A stretch of 64,000 nt of DNA from Lytechinus pictus (Eukaryota > Echinodermata > Echinoidea > Temnopleuroida > Toxopneustidae): positions 29,906,001 through 29,970,000 of the forward strand of contig NC_087257.1 in NCBI RefSeq assembly GCF_037042905.1. The letters are read 5' to 3'. Below are positions 32,461 through 44,436 of this stretch, one piece after another. The position numbers and the translations under genes are program-made. Under the pieces are notes generated by a model. The model was not told where the DNA came from and did no database searches. It saw nothing but the letters and a program-made list of their open reading frames with translations. The first letter of the stretch is position 1; the number at the start of each line of letters is the position of its first letter.

Positions 32461-33301
32461 TTTATTATAGAATCATTTGTACTATACAGTGTTCATACGG
32501 GTATTAGTGACCGTAGCACAAAATTTATGTTATTTATACAACAGAGCCTTGGTAGAGTGTTTAGTGAAGCACTTTTTTTTCACTGACTAATTCATTCTGA
32601 ACCAATCAGATACAAGGATATTAGGAACTTAAAACAGTAGTCAGTAAATTCATTGACTATTTATTTCATGAAATGCTCCCCAGGAGTATGAAGTGTCAAA
32701 ATGCAAACCAAAGAGGCTTTTTGTATGTGGGTGAATAAAAACTTCCATATTTCAATTATTTTTGTAACCTTATGATTAGCTTTTGGAAAGATTCCTTGCA
32801 TTTTGTCTGATTTAGCCCGAGTCTGGAAATATTTGAAACATTATTTGTGCAATAAGTACATATATAAGTTTATTATATCTAGTTAAGTATATTTAAAAAG
32901 AGGTTGGATTTAAAAAAAGTTGTTTGGTTTTTCTTTAAAGCATTCTTTGTTTCTTTAGATGTATAATGTGGAATTAGCCCGAGTCTGGCCACACATGAAA
33001 TATTTTGATGTGTGCAAAAGCTTACAGTTATTAGTTTATTATTTGTATGTAAGTATGGATATTAAATTATATATATTTTTGGAAAGTTGTTTTGCCTTTT
33101 AATACTTCAGACATTTTTTGTCTCTTTAGATTTATAATGTGGAAGTGTTTGGTGTTTGGCCTAAAGTGATCATTAGTATTTGAAGTAAAATGTATTATAT
33201 AATCAGTGAAATATATATATTTTTCTTTTTCATAAACTATTAGACCAGATGGGAGGAATTCATCGTTACTATTGCTTTTTAGTACCACTTAGTACATTTT
33301 T

Positions 33302-33985
33302 GTCTCACCTGCATAGCAGAGTGAGAAAATAGGCACTGCTTTTCCGACGGGGGTGGCGATTGCGTGTGCAGCGTCAACATCAAATCTTTACCCAAAGGTT
33401 AAGTTTTTGAAATGACAGCATAACTTAGAAAGTATATGGACCTAGTTTATGAAACTTGGATATAAGTTTAATCTAGTATCACTGAACGTCCTGTGCGAGT
33501 TTCAGGTCACATGACCAAGGTCAAATTTAAATTAAGATCAATGAACTTTGGCCAACTTGGGGGTATTTGTTGAATAGCTATCATAACTCTGAAATTGTAC
33601 GAATCTAATTCATAAAACTTGGACATACGAGTAATCAACTATAACTGAACATCTCATGCGAGTTTCAGGTCACACAATAAAAGTCAAAGGTTATTTAAGT
33701 TCATTGAACTTTGGCCATTTTGGAGGTAATTATTAGATTGCTGCCATATCTTTCAAAGTTTATAGATATAGTTTATAAGATGTGGATATAGGGGTAATCA
33801 AGTATCACAAGTCTTAGGTCGCATGATCAAGGGCAAATGTCTTTTATCGTCAATGAACGTATTATTGTATCATTATATAAATGGTGTTTTTGTGAATGAT
33901 TATTTTATAGTAGTTTTGAAAGTTAGCACTCCTGCTATATTGAATCGTGTGATGCAGGTGAGACTGCCAGAGGCGCTCAAGTTGT
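33302..33985 (+). mobile_element. GTCTCACC-family element in triplication unit 3
   Basis: Nearly identical to the unit 2 element; GTCTCACCTGCATAGCAGAG at 33302 and GATGCAGGTGAGACTGCC at 33951. Confidence 0.7.
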
Positions 33986-34851
33986 TTAGTATAGAATCAT
34001 TTGTACTATACGGTGTTCATACAGGAATCAGTGACCGTAGCACACAATTTATGTTATACAACAGAGCCTTGGTGGAGTATTTAGTGAAGCACTTGCCAGT
34101 GGTTTTCACTGACTAATTCATTCTGAACCAATCAGATACAAGGATTTCAGGAACTTAGAACAGTAGTCAGTGAAAGGTCATATTTTTTTCATATTATATT
34201 ATGAAATTCATATATTTATTTCATTAAATGCTCCCCGGGAGTATGAAGTGCCAAAATGCAAACCAAAGAGGCTTTTTGTATGTGTGTGAATAAAAACTTC
34301 CATATTTCAATTATTTTTGTAACCTTATGATTAGCTTTCGGAAAGATTCCTTGCATTTTGTCTGATTTAGCCCAAGTCTGGAAATATTTGAAACATTATT
34401 TGTGCAATAAGTACATATATAAGTTTATTATATCTAGTTAAGTATATTTAAAAAGAGGTTGGATTTAAAAAAAGTTGTTTGGTCTTTCTTTAAAGCATTC
34501 TTTGTTTCTTTAGATGTATAATGTGGAATTAGCCCGAGTCTGGCCACACATGAAATATTTTGATGTGTGCAAAAGCTTACAATTATTAGTTTATTATTTG
34601 TATGTAAGTATGGATATTAAAGTTCATATATTCTTTGAAAGTTGTTTTGCCTTTTAATACTTCAGACATTTTTTGTCTCTATAGATTTATAATGTGGAAG
34701 TGTTTGGTGATTGGCCCAAAGTGACCATTAGTGTTTGAAATAAAAGGTATTATATATACCCCCTTGGAATCTACCCTTGCCCCCCGGACATCTATCCCTG
34801 GACATCCACCCCCCGGACATCTACCCCCTCCCTGGAATGTACCCCCTAGAA

Positions 34852-36401
34852 CAGGGGTTCTCAAACTATGGCCCGCGGAGCTTCTCAATCCGGCCCGCGA
34901 GACTCTGCTGTGTTTATTTAAATCACTTTTAAAGGACAAGTCCACCCCAACAAAACTTTATTTGAATAAAAACGTGAAAAATCCAACAAGCATAGCAGTG
35001 AAAATTTCATCAAAATCGGATGTAAAATAAAAAAGTTATGACATTTTAAAGTTTCGCTTAATTTCACAAAACAGTTATATGCACATCCTTGCTGGTATGC
35101 TAATGAGACTATGACATCCACTCACTATTTCTTTCGTATTTTCCTATATGAAATATTCCAAATTTCTCCTTATTGTCAAGGGAAACAACGATTAATTCCT
35201 TCCTGAACATGTGGAATTAGCATTGTTTAATAATATATGGTTCAGTCAAGTTGGTCCTTATTTTCAAATCTGTAAAAAAATGAAATATTGTATAATTCAA
35301 ACAATAAAAAACAAAAGAAATAGTGAGTGATGGACATCGACTGGCTCACCTAGTTGTGCATAATCACTGATTTGTGAAAATATGCGAAACTTTAAAATGC
35401 CTTAACTTTCCTATTTTACATCCGATTTTGATGAAATTTTCAGTGTTGTGGCAGTTTGATTTTTCTCTATTCAAGTCATCATTTTCCTGGGGTGGACTTT
35501 ACCTTTAAGTCACAATATGTAACATACCTCAATATAATTACATTGTGTAGCCATGTAGACCTAACCGTAATAAAAGTAATGGCAGTCAAATTAATTTGAC
35601 TTTTAAACAAAATTTAGTGGAGTCTTTTCTGTCTGTTTGATCTACTTTCTTAGTAGATGACCAGTGCTGTTCTCACCATGTTTGGATCTAGGTGTGAAAG
35701 TGCATTTTCCACATTTTAAAGAACTAACTCGTACTGAAGTACCCTGACAGGGGCCACGGAACGGTTTTCAAAGTGGGGGGGGGGGGGGGAGGCTGGCCAT
35801 GCAAAAATCACAATCATGTGGTCATTTTTGTTTTTGTACATGGTTTTGGAAAAAAGTGGGGGGGGGGGGTGAAGCCCCCTCCACTTCCACGGCCCCTGCT
35901 TGTCCAGTGAACATTTGCACCAGTGCCTTCGTCTAGCAATTACACCTTTTGTGCCAAAGTTCAAGCAACTTGTTGCTGACAGTGTCACTTTTCCCATAGT
36001 GAAAGTGACCAGGAGACTGACATCCTTGTTAGAGTCTACAACAGACATGCTCTATTATTCATTCTACTTTGACTTTTAGAAATATTGATACTTCAAGACA
36101 TTATCTGTCTCCCCAATACCAGGTATGTATAGGTACAATCTAGATTCCTTTTAACAAAGTACTACAATTTTGTTATTAATATTGACTCTCGCTGCGTTCC
36201 ATATGAAACTTATAAATTTGTTGGATTAAATGCTCCCAAAATAAGGGCCAGATTGCACAAGAGAGCATCTAGGACTCCGACCGCAAGGGTCTTTGTGCTT
36301 CGTGCGCATTTTTTCCCCCCAAGTATCCACTTCACCCTGGCCCTTTCAGGTTTACTTGGAGTCTGATCTGGCCCTTAAAAGATAAAGTTTGAGAACCCCT
36401 G
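34852..36401 (-). mobile_element. hAT nonautonomous element, inverted copy, with a nested MITE
   Basis: The ends CAGGGGTTCTCAAACT and AGTTTGAGAACCCCTG are flanked by CCCTAGAA (34844-34851) and CCCTTGAA (36402-36409), an 8-bp duplication with one mismatch. The sequence is the inverse of 3043-4244 apart from the MITE at 34929-35508 and G-runs near 35778 and 35859. Confidence 0.85.
34929..35508. mobile_element. TTAAAGGACAAGTCCACCCC MITE, copy 2, inside a hAT element
   Basis: The ends TTAAAGGACAAGTCCACCCC and GGTGGACTTTACCTTTAA interrupt hAT sequence that is continuous at 3043-4244 (near 4155), which fixes the borders and the order of insertion. Confidence 0.8.
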
Positions 36402-36544
36402 CCCTTGAACATCTACCTCTGGACATCTACCCCGGTCATCTACCCCTGTACATCTATCCAATCGAATTGCGAGCAGATTTATTTGTTCATATTGATTTAA
36501 AAAAAGGGATCTTTAAAGCCAGTGGGGTCTTGCCCCCCTCCTAC

Positions 36545-36840
36545 TCAAAAAAAAGAGGAAGAGGGGGAAAGAAAGGGGGGAAAAAAAGAGGGAAAAAGAA
36601 GGAAAAACGGAAGAGGGGAAAGAAGAGAAGAAAAAAGGAAAGGGGAAAGGAAAAGAAATAAGGAGAGGAAGAGGGAAAAAGAAAAAAAAGGGGGAGAAGG
36701 AAAAGAAGAAAAGAGAGAAAGGAAGAGGGGAAAGGAAGAGAGAGAGAGGAGGAGGGGAAAGAAAGAAAAGAAAAAAGAGAGGGAAAACAAGAGGGGGAGA
36801 GGAGGAATGGAAGAGGGGAAATAAAGAGAGAAGGAAAGAA
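36545..36840 (+). repeat. Purine-only GA-rich tract
   Basis: About 300 bp of almost uninterrupted A and G without a fixed unit. Frames here are compositional artefacts (Lys/Glu/Arg or Phe/Ser/Pro). Confidence 0.85.
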
Positions 36841-36860
36841 TATGTTGACCGGGCGTCAAT

Positions 36861-37210
36861 ATGTTTGAACTAGGAGGGCCCCAAATTGTTTTTAGATTAG
36901 GGGGTGCCGAATTGATGTTCAAACAAGGGGGCGCCAAATTGATGTTCAAACTAGGGGGTGCCAAATTGATGTTCGAACTAGGGGGCGCCAAATTGATGTT
37001 CAAACAAGGGGGCGCCAAATTGATGTTCGAACTAGGGAAGCGCCAAATTGAACTTCAACATGTTCAACCGTCTTTATGTTCTACCTATGGGGCGCCGAAT
37101 TAATGTTTGACAGAGGGGGGCACCGAATCGATGTTCAACCTGGTGGGGGGGGGGGGGGGGCGCTGAATTGATATTTTTAATAGGGGCTCCGAATCGATGT
37201 TCAACGGGAA
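36861..37210 (+). repeat. 27-bp minisatellite
   Basis: The core unit GGGGGCGCCAAATTGATG then TTCAAACTA repeats about six times with exact 27-bp spacing, then degenerates with CGAATCGATGTTCAAC variants up to about 37205. The 27-bp unit keeps frames open by chance. Confidence 0.85.
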
Positions 37211-37867
37211 CGATTAATGTGTGGAGTATTGTGACCCAGTGGATAAGTATGAAATGCATCTCGAACTAAAGCTAATAATAATGATAATAAGCAATGCGCC
37301 TTGGAATAGATTATTTTTAGATAGATGGCGCTATACAAATGCCTTTTTTTCATCATTATTCTTTTCATAATTATTATTATAATAATGATTATAATGACTA
37401 TAATTATTATTATTATTAATATCATCATTATCATTATTCTAAAAATAAAATACTAAAAATAATCATTATTCTTTCAGTTATTATCATTATCATTTTTCTT
37501 ACCAAGATGCGGATGATTGAACAACAGATAATGGTGGGGGGGGGGGGGTTTGTACTTTACCCGACCTGTATCCCTTTATTCATCCATCGCATCTGTATCA
37601 CATCACCTTCTGTGATAGAAGTAATGTCATTCAAGCAAAATTGATACTGTACATACGTTTTACCTGAGAAATGGAGAGTTGTCCACAAAATCAGCCATTT
37701 TGAAGCACGTTTGCCAATTTGAGGATCCCCATTGAAAGTACAACAAATTTATTTAAACATCCATGACTTGCTTATTTCATAACCGATTTTGATGAAACTA
37801 GTTTTATATTTTTCCTCAAATTTTACTCTTTCCAATAAAATTGCTTCTCTTCTTGGGTTTTGGTTTC
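37211..37867. other. Simple-sequence-rich spacer
   Basis: Includes GGCGCTATACAAATGCC (about 37328, a motif also seen in the tail of a SINE in this window), an ATT/AAT microsatellite (37366-37440) and a G-run at about 37535. No gene. Confidence 0.4.
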
Positions 37868-37930
37868 CTTTAATAAGGGCATTACACCGGCCACCAGTTA
37901 AACAAAGAATATTATTTAAGATTCTCTTTA
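37868..37930 (+). pseudogene. LINE ORF2 tail relic, part 1
   Basis: The frame reads LIRALHRPPVKQRILFKIL, matching the conserved LxWLPVKxRIxFKIL motif found after the RT domain of CR1/L2-type LINEs. Only about 20 residues survive before unrelated AT-rich sequence. Confidence 0.5.
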
Positions 37931-38639
37931 TTCTCTCTATTATCTTTCTTTATCTCTTTTCCCTTTTATTTTCATATCCCTTGTGTGTGTTTCCATTTTT
38001 TCTTGTTCTGTGCTTTTTGTTTTGCTGTTTTGTCACCTCTGTGTCCGTCTTCGTAGGTAATTCTACAATTATTATTTAGAGGGGTCCACACAATACATGC
38101 ACTGCTTTTTAGTGGATCCCTCCATTTTCTCAGAACTTTATTTTATAATGTTTATATTTTCCTTATATGTAATAATCTGTATTGTTTTACTTACAGAAAA
38201 ATATCATATATTGTACATGCCTCAATTCATACCATCCACTAAGTTCATTGTAATTATTTTGACCACTTTACTTTTTTCTGTTAAATAAAATAAAATTGGA
38301 AAAAAATGTGTATAAATCATTTCATGATCATGTACCAATGTATATCAATGGGGCACTTCAGATCAGGGGCGGAAATCTCTCCCAAAAGGTAAGGGGGACA
38401 AGGGGCTGGAAAATTTGACAAGCGAGAAAAAAAAAGGTTATCCCAAATTTCAGGAAATTTCGATGAAAAGAAATTTGACAAGCAAAAAAAAAATAAATTC
38501 CATGTCATTTTGTAAGGTCATCTCATACTAAAATACATATTTTATTTCGATTTTGAATGATGAATTTTTTACAATCATAAAAGAACAGAAATAGTAGGGA
38601 GTTGTGTCCCCCTGCTATTTTGAGGGGGGGGGGGGATGC

Positions 38640-38832
38640 TTCAGATTCACAATCCTAAACGAGAAGGTCTTTATCAACTAACCTATCAGGCAACTTGGAG
38701 CAAGGCGGGTGAACATACTTTTACTGTTGCTGTGGCAAAAGAATGGAACAAGCTTCCCATTACTTTGAAATCTAAAAACTTCTCTTCAGATTTAAGAAAC
38801 AGTTGAAAACTTACTTTTATCCAGAATAGATG
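38640..38832 (+). pseudogene. LINE ORF2 tail relic, part 2
   Basis: In shifted frames it reads FTVAVAKEWNKLPITLKSKN, then RFKKQLKTYFYPE and stop, the usual extreme C-terminus of the same LINE type. It lies 700 bp right of part 1, suggesting one relic split by inserted DNA. Confidence 0.5.
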
Positions 38833-40400
38833 TAGCCTCTAAGTATTGCCAATTGATCTACAGTGTAAACACTATGAAATAGTGTACTCTGTATAGCGTT
38901 CCTAAATGCCTTATTTATTTATTTGTTTATTATTGCACTCATGCCTTTTTGCTATGATTTGTATATTATATAGTGTTATTTATAACATTTATACAGACAT
39001 GACAGTTATCTTACATTTTTTTTTGTCTTTTAGAGAACATATTGACATTTGTCATCTGGGATTTCATGGGATATTGCTATTCATACAATTATTGAAAGTT
39101 TTTATTGTGCTCTTCGGTTCCTGTAGAACATTGAAAATTAGTACCTGATTAGATATTACCTTGATTAGGTATACCTTGATACTCTGTGCTGTGCTATATC
39201 AATAGGATATCATGAAAGGACCAAGCAATAGGGCCTACTATTTATTATTTATTTTTTTAATTAAGTGTGATTAGTTTATCATGAATGGACATTTAAAAAA
39301 AATATTTTTAATATTATTATTATTTATTGGTATATATGCATATAAAAATTGACTAGCAGAACAAGCCGAAAGGGCCAATTTACAAAAATTCATGAAGTAC
39401 AATATACAGATATAACCAAGCAAATGAATAAAAACGTAATTACAGTATTCTATACCAAAACTTAGATCCAATTAAAAGATGTATCTCATAACTTAGAAGT
39501 TTGAGAAAGAGAGAAATAAGCAAAGGGGAAGAGGGATAGAGAAGAAGAAGAAGAAGAAGAAGAAGAAGAGAGAGAGAGAGAAATGATAGTAATGGAAAGA
39601 AAGAGAGGGAGAGAGGGGGTATGTTCTCCAAGTTCAAAGAGAAAATTGAGTGAGGTAGCGAGAAAAACAGAAAGTGGTGAAGAAGAGGAGAGTGACATGG
39701 AGAACATAGAAGTAAAAATACTGTCGATTATGATTTGACACTACTTAAAGGTATGAATATTCTATATGAGATACAAAATGAATTATATATATATAAATAG
39801 ATTCAACAAAAGGACAATTAGTATAATACATTTTAATTTTCAATTCAAAATTTCAATCAAAAAATTCAATTTTGGCAAGACAATAACTGTAATCATTTCA
39901 AATTTTGCCTAGCCTACAAAAAAACGATAGAAAGCTAAAGATAGGATGTAAAGAAAGAAAGAGGGACAGACAAGGAAATAAAAAGAGAAAAGTGGAAGGG
40001 AAAGGACTCAAACAGTTAAAGATATTAAGACATTAAATTCAACCTTCATTGGCTTATTAGTATGACAGGTATTTGACAAATTAATGTTGATATCTTTAGG
40101 GTTTATTTATAGAGGTATTCTGAGAAATGCATGTTTGGTTGCCATGGTGTGCATATTGGTATGCAAATCAAAGAAAAGATTTTTTATCACAGACGGGTTC
40201 AGTATAACCTTGTACTGTACTAAATAAATATGGATGTAAAAGGATTTACCTTAATACAATAGTACCATGTACTATACCCTATCATTATGGATGTCATAAT
40301 TGAATCACACAATACGATAGTATTGTTTATTTTGTGTGATCAGGTCTTCATGGATGAACATTTTCAATTGATATAAATTAACAAAGTAACATTGAGGCGT
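38833..40400. other. AT-rich spacer with microsatellites
   Basis: A GAA/GA microsatellite lies at 39540-39585 and AT-rich DNA elsewhere. Nothing exon-like. Confidence 0.4.
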
Positions 40401-40407
40401 AACAAAT

Positions 40408-40475
40408 TAACATGGAGGCGCGATAGCTCATTCATATTCTGATGACCTAGGTTCAATTCCCACTTGGTGCGCCAG
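40408..40475 (+). repeat. Degenerate tRNA-like SINE head
   Basis: GGCGCGATAGCTCATTC (A-box-like), then GGTTCAATTCCC (B-box-like) and GGTGCGCC, which can pair with the start. The middle does not fold as a proper anticodon arm. Confidence 0.35.
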
Positions 40476-40795
40476 TGCATTAATCCTCATTACCAGTTCC
40501 CTCTGAGAGGACTTTAAGCCGTCAGTCGTCAGGTTACTTGCTTACAAGCATTGATGCTTAGCAATCAGGTAGAAAAAATTACCACCATTTTACCACGTGG
40601 ATTTTTTTTAGGGTTCATCACTCGGGCTACCATTGTATGTTCTAAATCTGAACAGTAGATGAGCTTGGTAACTTTGGTTGTTAAACTTTCTTATGCATGT
40701 TCAAATCACATTTTTTCGAATTCATTATTTAAAATCAAATTTATTTATTGAATCTTTTGGCATGTCTGTTTCCTTTCCTTATTATTCTGCCATCT

Positions 40796-40818
40796 TCAAC
40801 ATGATTTTATTTATTTGT

Positions 40819-40849
<31 letters not shown>

Positions 40850-40854
40850 TTCAT

Positions 40855-40885
<31 letters not shown>

Positions 40886-40890
40886 GTTAA
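40796..40890 (+). repeat. ATTT microsatellite with T-run and G-run
   Basis: About 12 units of TTTA, followed by a T-run and then a run of about ten G. Confidence 0.85.
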
Positions 40891-41203
40891 AGACATTTTA
40901 TAGTTGTAATAATGGGCAAATAAATTCAAACAGAATACAAACAAAACGACCCTGAAAGTATTAATTCATAAGCAAACAAATATTCCAGATGAAATTCTTT
41001 TTGCCATTATTCAGTGAACATGTTTTTTTTCCCAAACCACTATTATCAGATGTACCAACATGTGCTTACTTTTTTAAAAGCAATTTTCAATGAACTCAGT
41101 TTGCTAGCTTTTATTGTTTCATGATGTTTACTTACTTAAACTTTGTCAGAACTTGTTAAATCTAGAACTTTAATACTATAATACCATTTCATTTTGAAAA
41201 TGT

Positions 41204-41440
41204 GTGTTGGCTCAGTTGGTAGAGCATCCATCTCACAACCGGGAGGTCGGGGGTTCAAACCCAGGCCGCGTCAGACCAAAAGATGTTAAAAGATGGGAGT
41301 TGATGCTACCCTGTTTGGCATTCAATGACTGAAGGGATAGAGCCTCGTCAATCTGGCACTGCACAGCCCCTGTCGGGTCTACGATTAATAGAGGGCAAAG
41401 CAGATTTTTTTAGTATTTCATTTCATGTCTTTTTCGAACA
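41204..41440 (+). mobile_element. tRNA-derived SINE, Val(CAC)-like head
   Basis: GGCTCAGTTGGTAGAGC forms a normal D-arm, CTCACAA a loop with CAC in the anticodon position, and GGGGGTTCAAACCC a T-arm. The acceptor 5' strand is poorly matched to CCGCGTCA and the anticodon stem has mismatches. A nonhomologous body follows, as expected of a SINE. Confidence 0.5.
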
Positions 41441-41736
41441 ATCAAACATGGATTTTCATTTTTGGATATTCAAAGGCAAAGATTCTTCTTATAACAGTGA
41501 AACAGATACTTGGTCACAAATCTCAAAACAAGATTTTGTGTAATCACAAAATCTACATTTTGTGATTATCTTTGTGATATTTTGTGATTATTGTAAAAAT
41601 CTAAATAAATCTCTAAGATATATTATTTCTTAAAGGAATGTAGAGCATTGGAATCAAGAAGATTGCAGTACTGTATATCACATCTGTGTATGCTAGTATT
41701 GGCTTCCATTATTATGTCATATCAGAAACAATACTG

Positions 41737-42807
41737 TTAAAGGTCAAGGCCATCTCAAGGAATTGTTGATTTGAATCAATAGAGAAAATCAGATAAGCAC
41801 AATGCTGAAAATTTCATCAGAATCAAATGTAAAATAAAAAGTTATGACATTTAAGGTTTCACTTATTTAAAAAAAATAGTTATATGCACAAATTAGTCAC
41901 ATGTACAGAATCGATGATGTCCCTCACTGTTTCTTGTGTTTTTTATTGTTTGAATTATACAATATTTCATTTTTTACAGATTTGACAATAAGGACAACTT
42001 GACTGAACTATAAAATGTTAACAAGTGGAATGCCTCTGGCGGTCTCACCTGCATCACACGATTCAATATAGCAGCAGTGCTGATATTGAAAACTACTATA
42101 ACTCGCACAAGATGTTTAGTGATACTTGGTTACTCTTATTTCCACGTTTTATGAACTAGACCAATACACTTAACAACAGAGATATGATGGTAATTCAACA
42201 AATACCCCCAACGTGGCCAAAATTCATTGTCGCCGCCGGAAAAAAACTTAACCTTAGGTTAAGATTTTGATTTTGATTCCCCCAACATAGTCTAAGTTCA
42301 TTGACCCTAAATGACCTTTGACCTTGGTCATGTGACATGAAACTCATGCAGGATGTTCAGTAATACTTGATTAACCTTATGGCCAAGTTTCATGAACTAG
42401 GTCCATATACTTTCTAAGTCATGCTTCATTTCAAAAACTTAATCTCAGGTTAAGATTTGGTGTTGACGCTGCTGCCGCCGTCGGAAAAGCGGCGCCTATA
42501 GTCTCACTCTGCTATGCAGGTGAGACAAAAAATGGAAATTCCACATGTTAAGGGAGGAGAAAAAAATAACATTTCATATTTCATATCATAAGATACAAAA
42601 GAAATAGTAAATGAGTGATGTCATCAGTTCCCCATTTGCATACCAACCAGGATGTGCATAACTGTTTTGTGAAATTAAGCGACACTAAGAAATATCACAA
42701 CTTTCTTATTTTACATCTCATTTTGATGAAATTTTCATTGTCATGCTTGTTGGATTTTTCTCTTTTTATTTAAATCAACTTTTTGTTTTGGTGGACTAGT
42801 CCTTTAA
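41737..42807. mobile_element. TTAAAGG MITE, copy 3, with a nested GTCTCACC element
   Basis: The ends TTAAAGGTCAAGGCCATCTC and GGTGGACTAGTCCTTTAA match the family. Its interior is broken at about 42020 and resumes at about 42537 (ATTCCACATGTTAAGG). Confidence 0.75.
42021..42536 (-). mobile_element. Complete short GTCTCACCTGCAT-family element
   Basis: It opens with GTCTCACCTGCATCACACG (42042) and closes with GCTATGCAGGTGAGAC (ending 42526), plus short outer arms (ACAAGTGGAATGCC). It sits inside the MITE at 41737-42807, so both borders are visible. Confidence 0.75.
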
Positions 42808-43083
42808 TAAATCAGTATATGCATGTATGTAGTTCATGGAGATTCAAAGAAAGACCTGGATTTCAAACCAGTTTCAGGTAAAAATATTTATAGTGCAATC
42901 ATTCTACTATTTAGTGTGACTTTCATCTTCACAATCTCCCTGACAATAATTCATCTTTGTAAACAGAAATTATGGAAATATAAAGGACTGAAGTTATGGT
43001 AATATCAAAGAAGGAAATGTACAGAGAAGTGTAAATGAAAACATGATTGTACAAAATGATCTTTGTAAAAGGTAAATTGTGTA

Positions 43084-43890
43084 AGGCTGCGTTTATGCGA
43101 CCTCAAGCCAGAATCATGATTTGAATCATGATTCAAAACACAAACATGAATCACAATATCACAGAATCAGCGTTTAGACGACCTTCATTCCAATGCTGTT
43201 TCTCCTCATATTTGGGACAATCCAGTGTGCATCACTAGTGCGCAGTTTGACAGAGGAAGTTTTTCGCACGTGTTTCGGCTCTCGAAAAATCTTTTGCTTC
43301 CAGAATTCAGTCTATACCTCATTTTGTTTACTTCTATCATATAGGGTCCATATGCTTCTATTCATCTTGTTAGTTTATCCAAAATGGTGTTCGGAAGTGA
43401 ATTTCAGCGTAGATCCAATTTAATATTGATACTGTATACTCAACAACAACTGAGATCATTGTCTGTCCAGTTAATTCATTTACTAGAACTTGAAGACATG
43501 ACCAAAAAATGAAAAGTAGTGGACGATGCGATGACCAACACAGAACTTGAACATGACAAGAAATGCATGCGTAGTACATAATCATGTACATACAATGAGC
43601 ATATAGAGCGCCTTGAGCTTGGCAAGAGTCAAACAGGAAGTAGCCCGACACAACAGTGAGGTCATAGAATCATGATTGTAATCACGATATTGTTTATTCG
43701 AACATTTTCGTACGTGATTCTGCAGAAACGTCTTTCCAAACGTCCCTTTTTTCGTGTTTCATGTTTGTGATTCTAATCATGATTATATTCAATTTCGACT
43801 AAACGCAATCGTGATTCTGCAGAATAATGATTTGAATCATGATTCAGATCATGATTCTAGGGTAAAAAACTGGCGGATAAACGCACCCTA
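43084..43890. mobile_element. MITE with GCGTTTATGCG ends, rich in GAATCATGATTC palindromes
   Basis: The ends AGGCTGCGTTTATGCG and CGGATAAACGCACCCT are inverted. Both arms repeat AATCATGATT palindromes (about 43113, 43130, 43672, 43777, 43830, 43850). The middle 250 bp, at about 43200-43450, is unlike the arms. Confidence 0.65.
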
Positions 43891-44436
43891 GGAAATGGTA
43901 CAACATGTACCAAATATTTGTTTTCTTCTAAAGTCAAGCAGCTGTTACAATTTGTTTGTCACATGGTGCCTTGCATCAAATAAAGTTGTTATTTATTTAT
44001 TGTATTCTCTCAGTTCATACATATCTGTTGCATATTTCTTGTTGGGCAATAAAGATATTAAACTATGAACAGGAATGGAAAGGCTATTTATTTCCTATTG
44101 TACAATTATAGCAAGATGCAAGTTTATGTTCTTATTCCATTCAATAATTATAGACACATTGAAGCCATGACTGGATATCTGCTTGCAAGGTATAATAAAC
44201 AATAATTGATAATTACAAAAATACACACACAACAAAATGAAACGATGCATCAAGGCCTTCTTTTCTATTTCAGCCTTTTATTTCAATATTCATTTATGGG
44301 AAGTCTCTGTAAAAAATGTTATCATGATAAATACAAATCAACTGACTTTTCCTTCAATTCCAATGTAGAGTGTTGGAATGTTTACCTTGCAAAATTATAA
44401 CATTTATAAAAAAAATCTTTGCAAACATCACAAACA

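Larger units (their letters stand above)
29719..34760 (+). repeat. Tandem triplication, period about 1.52 kb
   Basis: The units are 29719-31776 (longer, with extra internal repeats), 31777-33301 and 33302 to about 34760. Each starts with a GTCTCACC-family element and ends with about 800 bp of AT-rich sequence including ATGAAATGCTCCCC, GTGTGTGAATAAAAACTTCC and TTTATAATGTGGAAGTGTTT. The landmark GATGCAGG(T/C)GAGAC falls at 30909, 32427 and 33951. The array begins 68 bp after the host gene stop codon. Confidence 0.9.
34761..36460. repeat. CCCCTGGACATCTA short tandem array split by a hAT insertion
   Basis: Imperfect repeats of CCCCTGGACATCTAC occupy 34761-34851 and resume at 36402-36460. The hAT element with its target duplication fits exactly between. 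Confidence 0.7.

Noticed and set aside
30793..34116. Frame with IESFVLYGV and GISDRSTKFML present in all three tandem units
   Set aside because: Similarity is explained by DNA duplication; the copies carry nonsynonymous changes and a frame break in the third, and most of the frame start lies in a mobile element.
36389..37103. Lys/Glu-rich and KLMFKLGGA-repeat frames
   Set aside because: Produced by the GA-only tract and the 27-bp minisatellite.
41204..41275. Functional tRNA-Val gene
   Set aside because: D- and T-arms are good, but acceptor and anticodon stems are mismatched and a SINE-like body follows.
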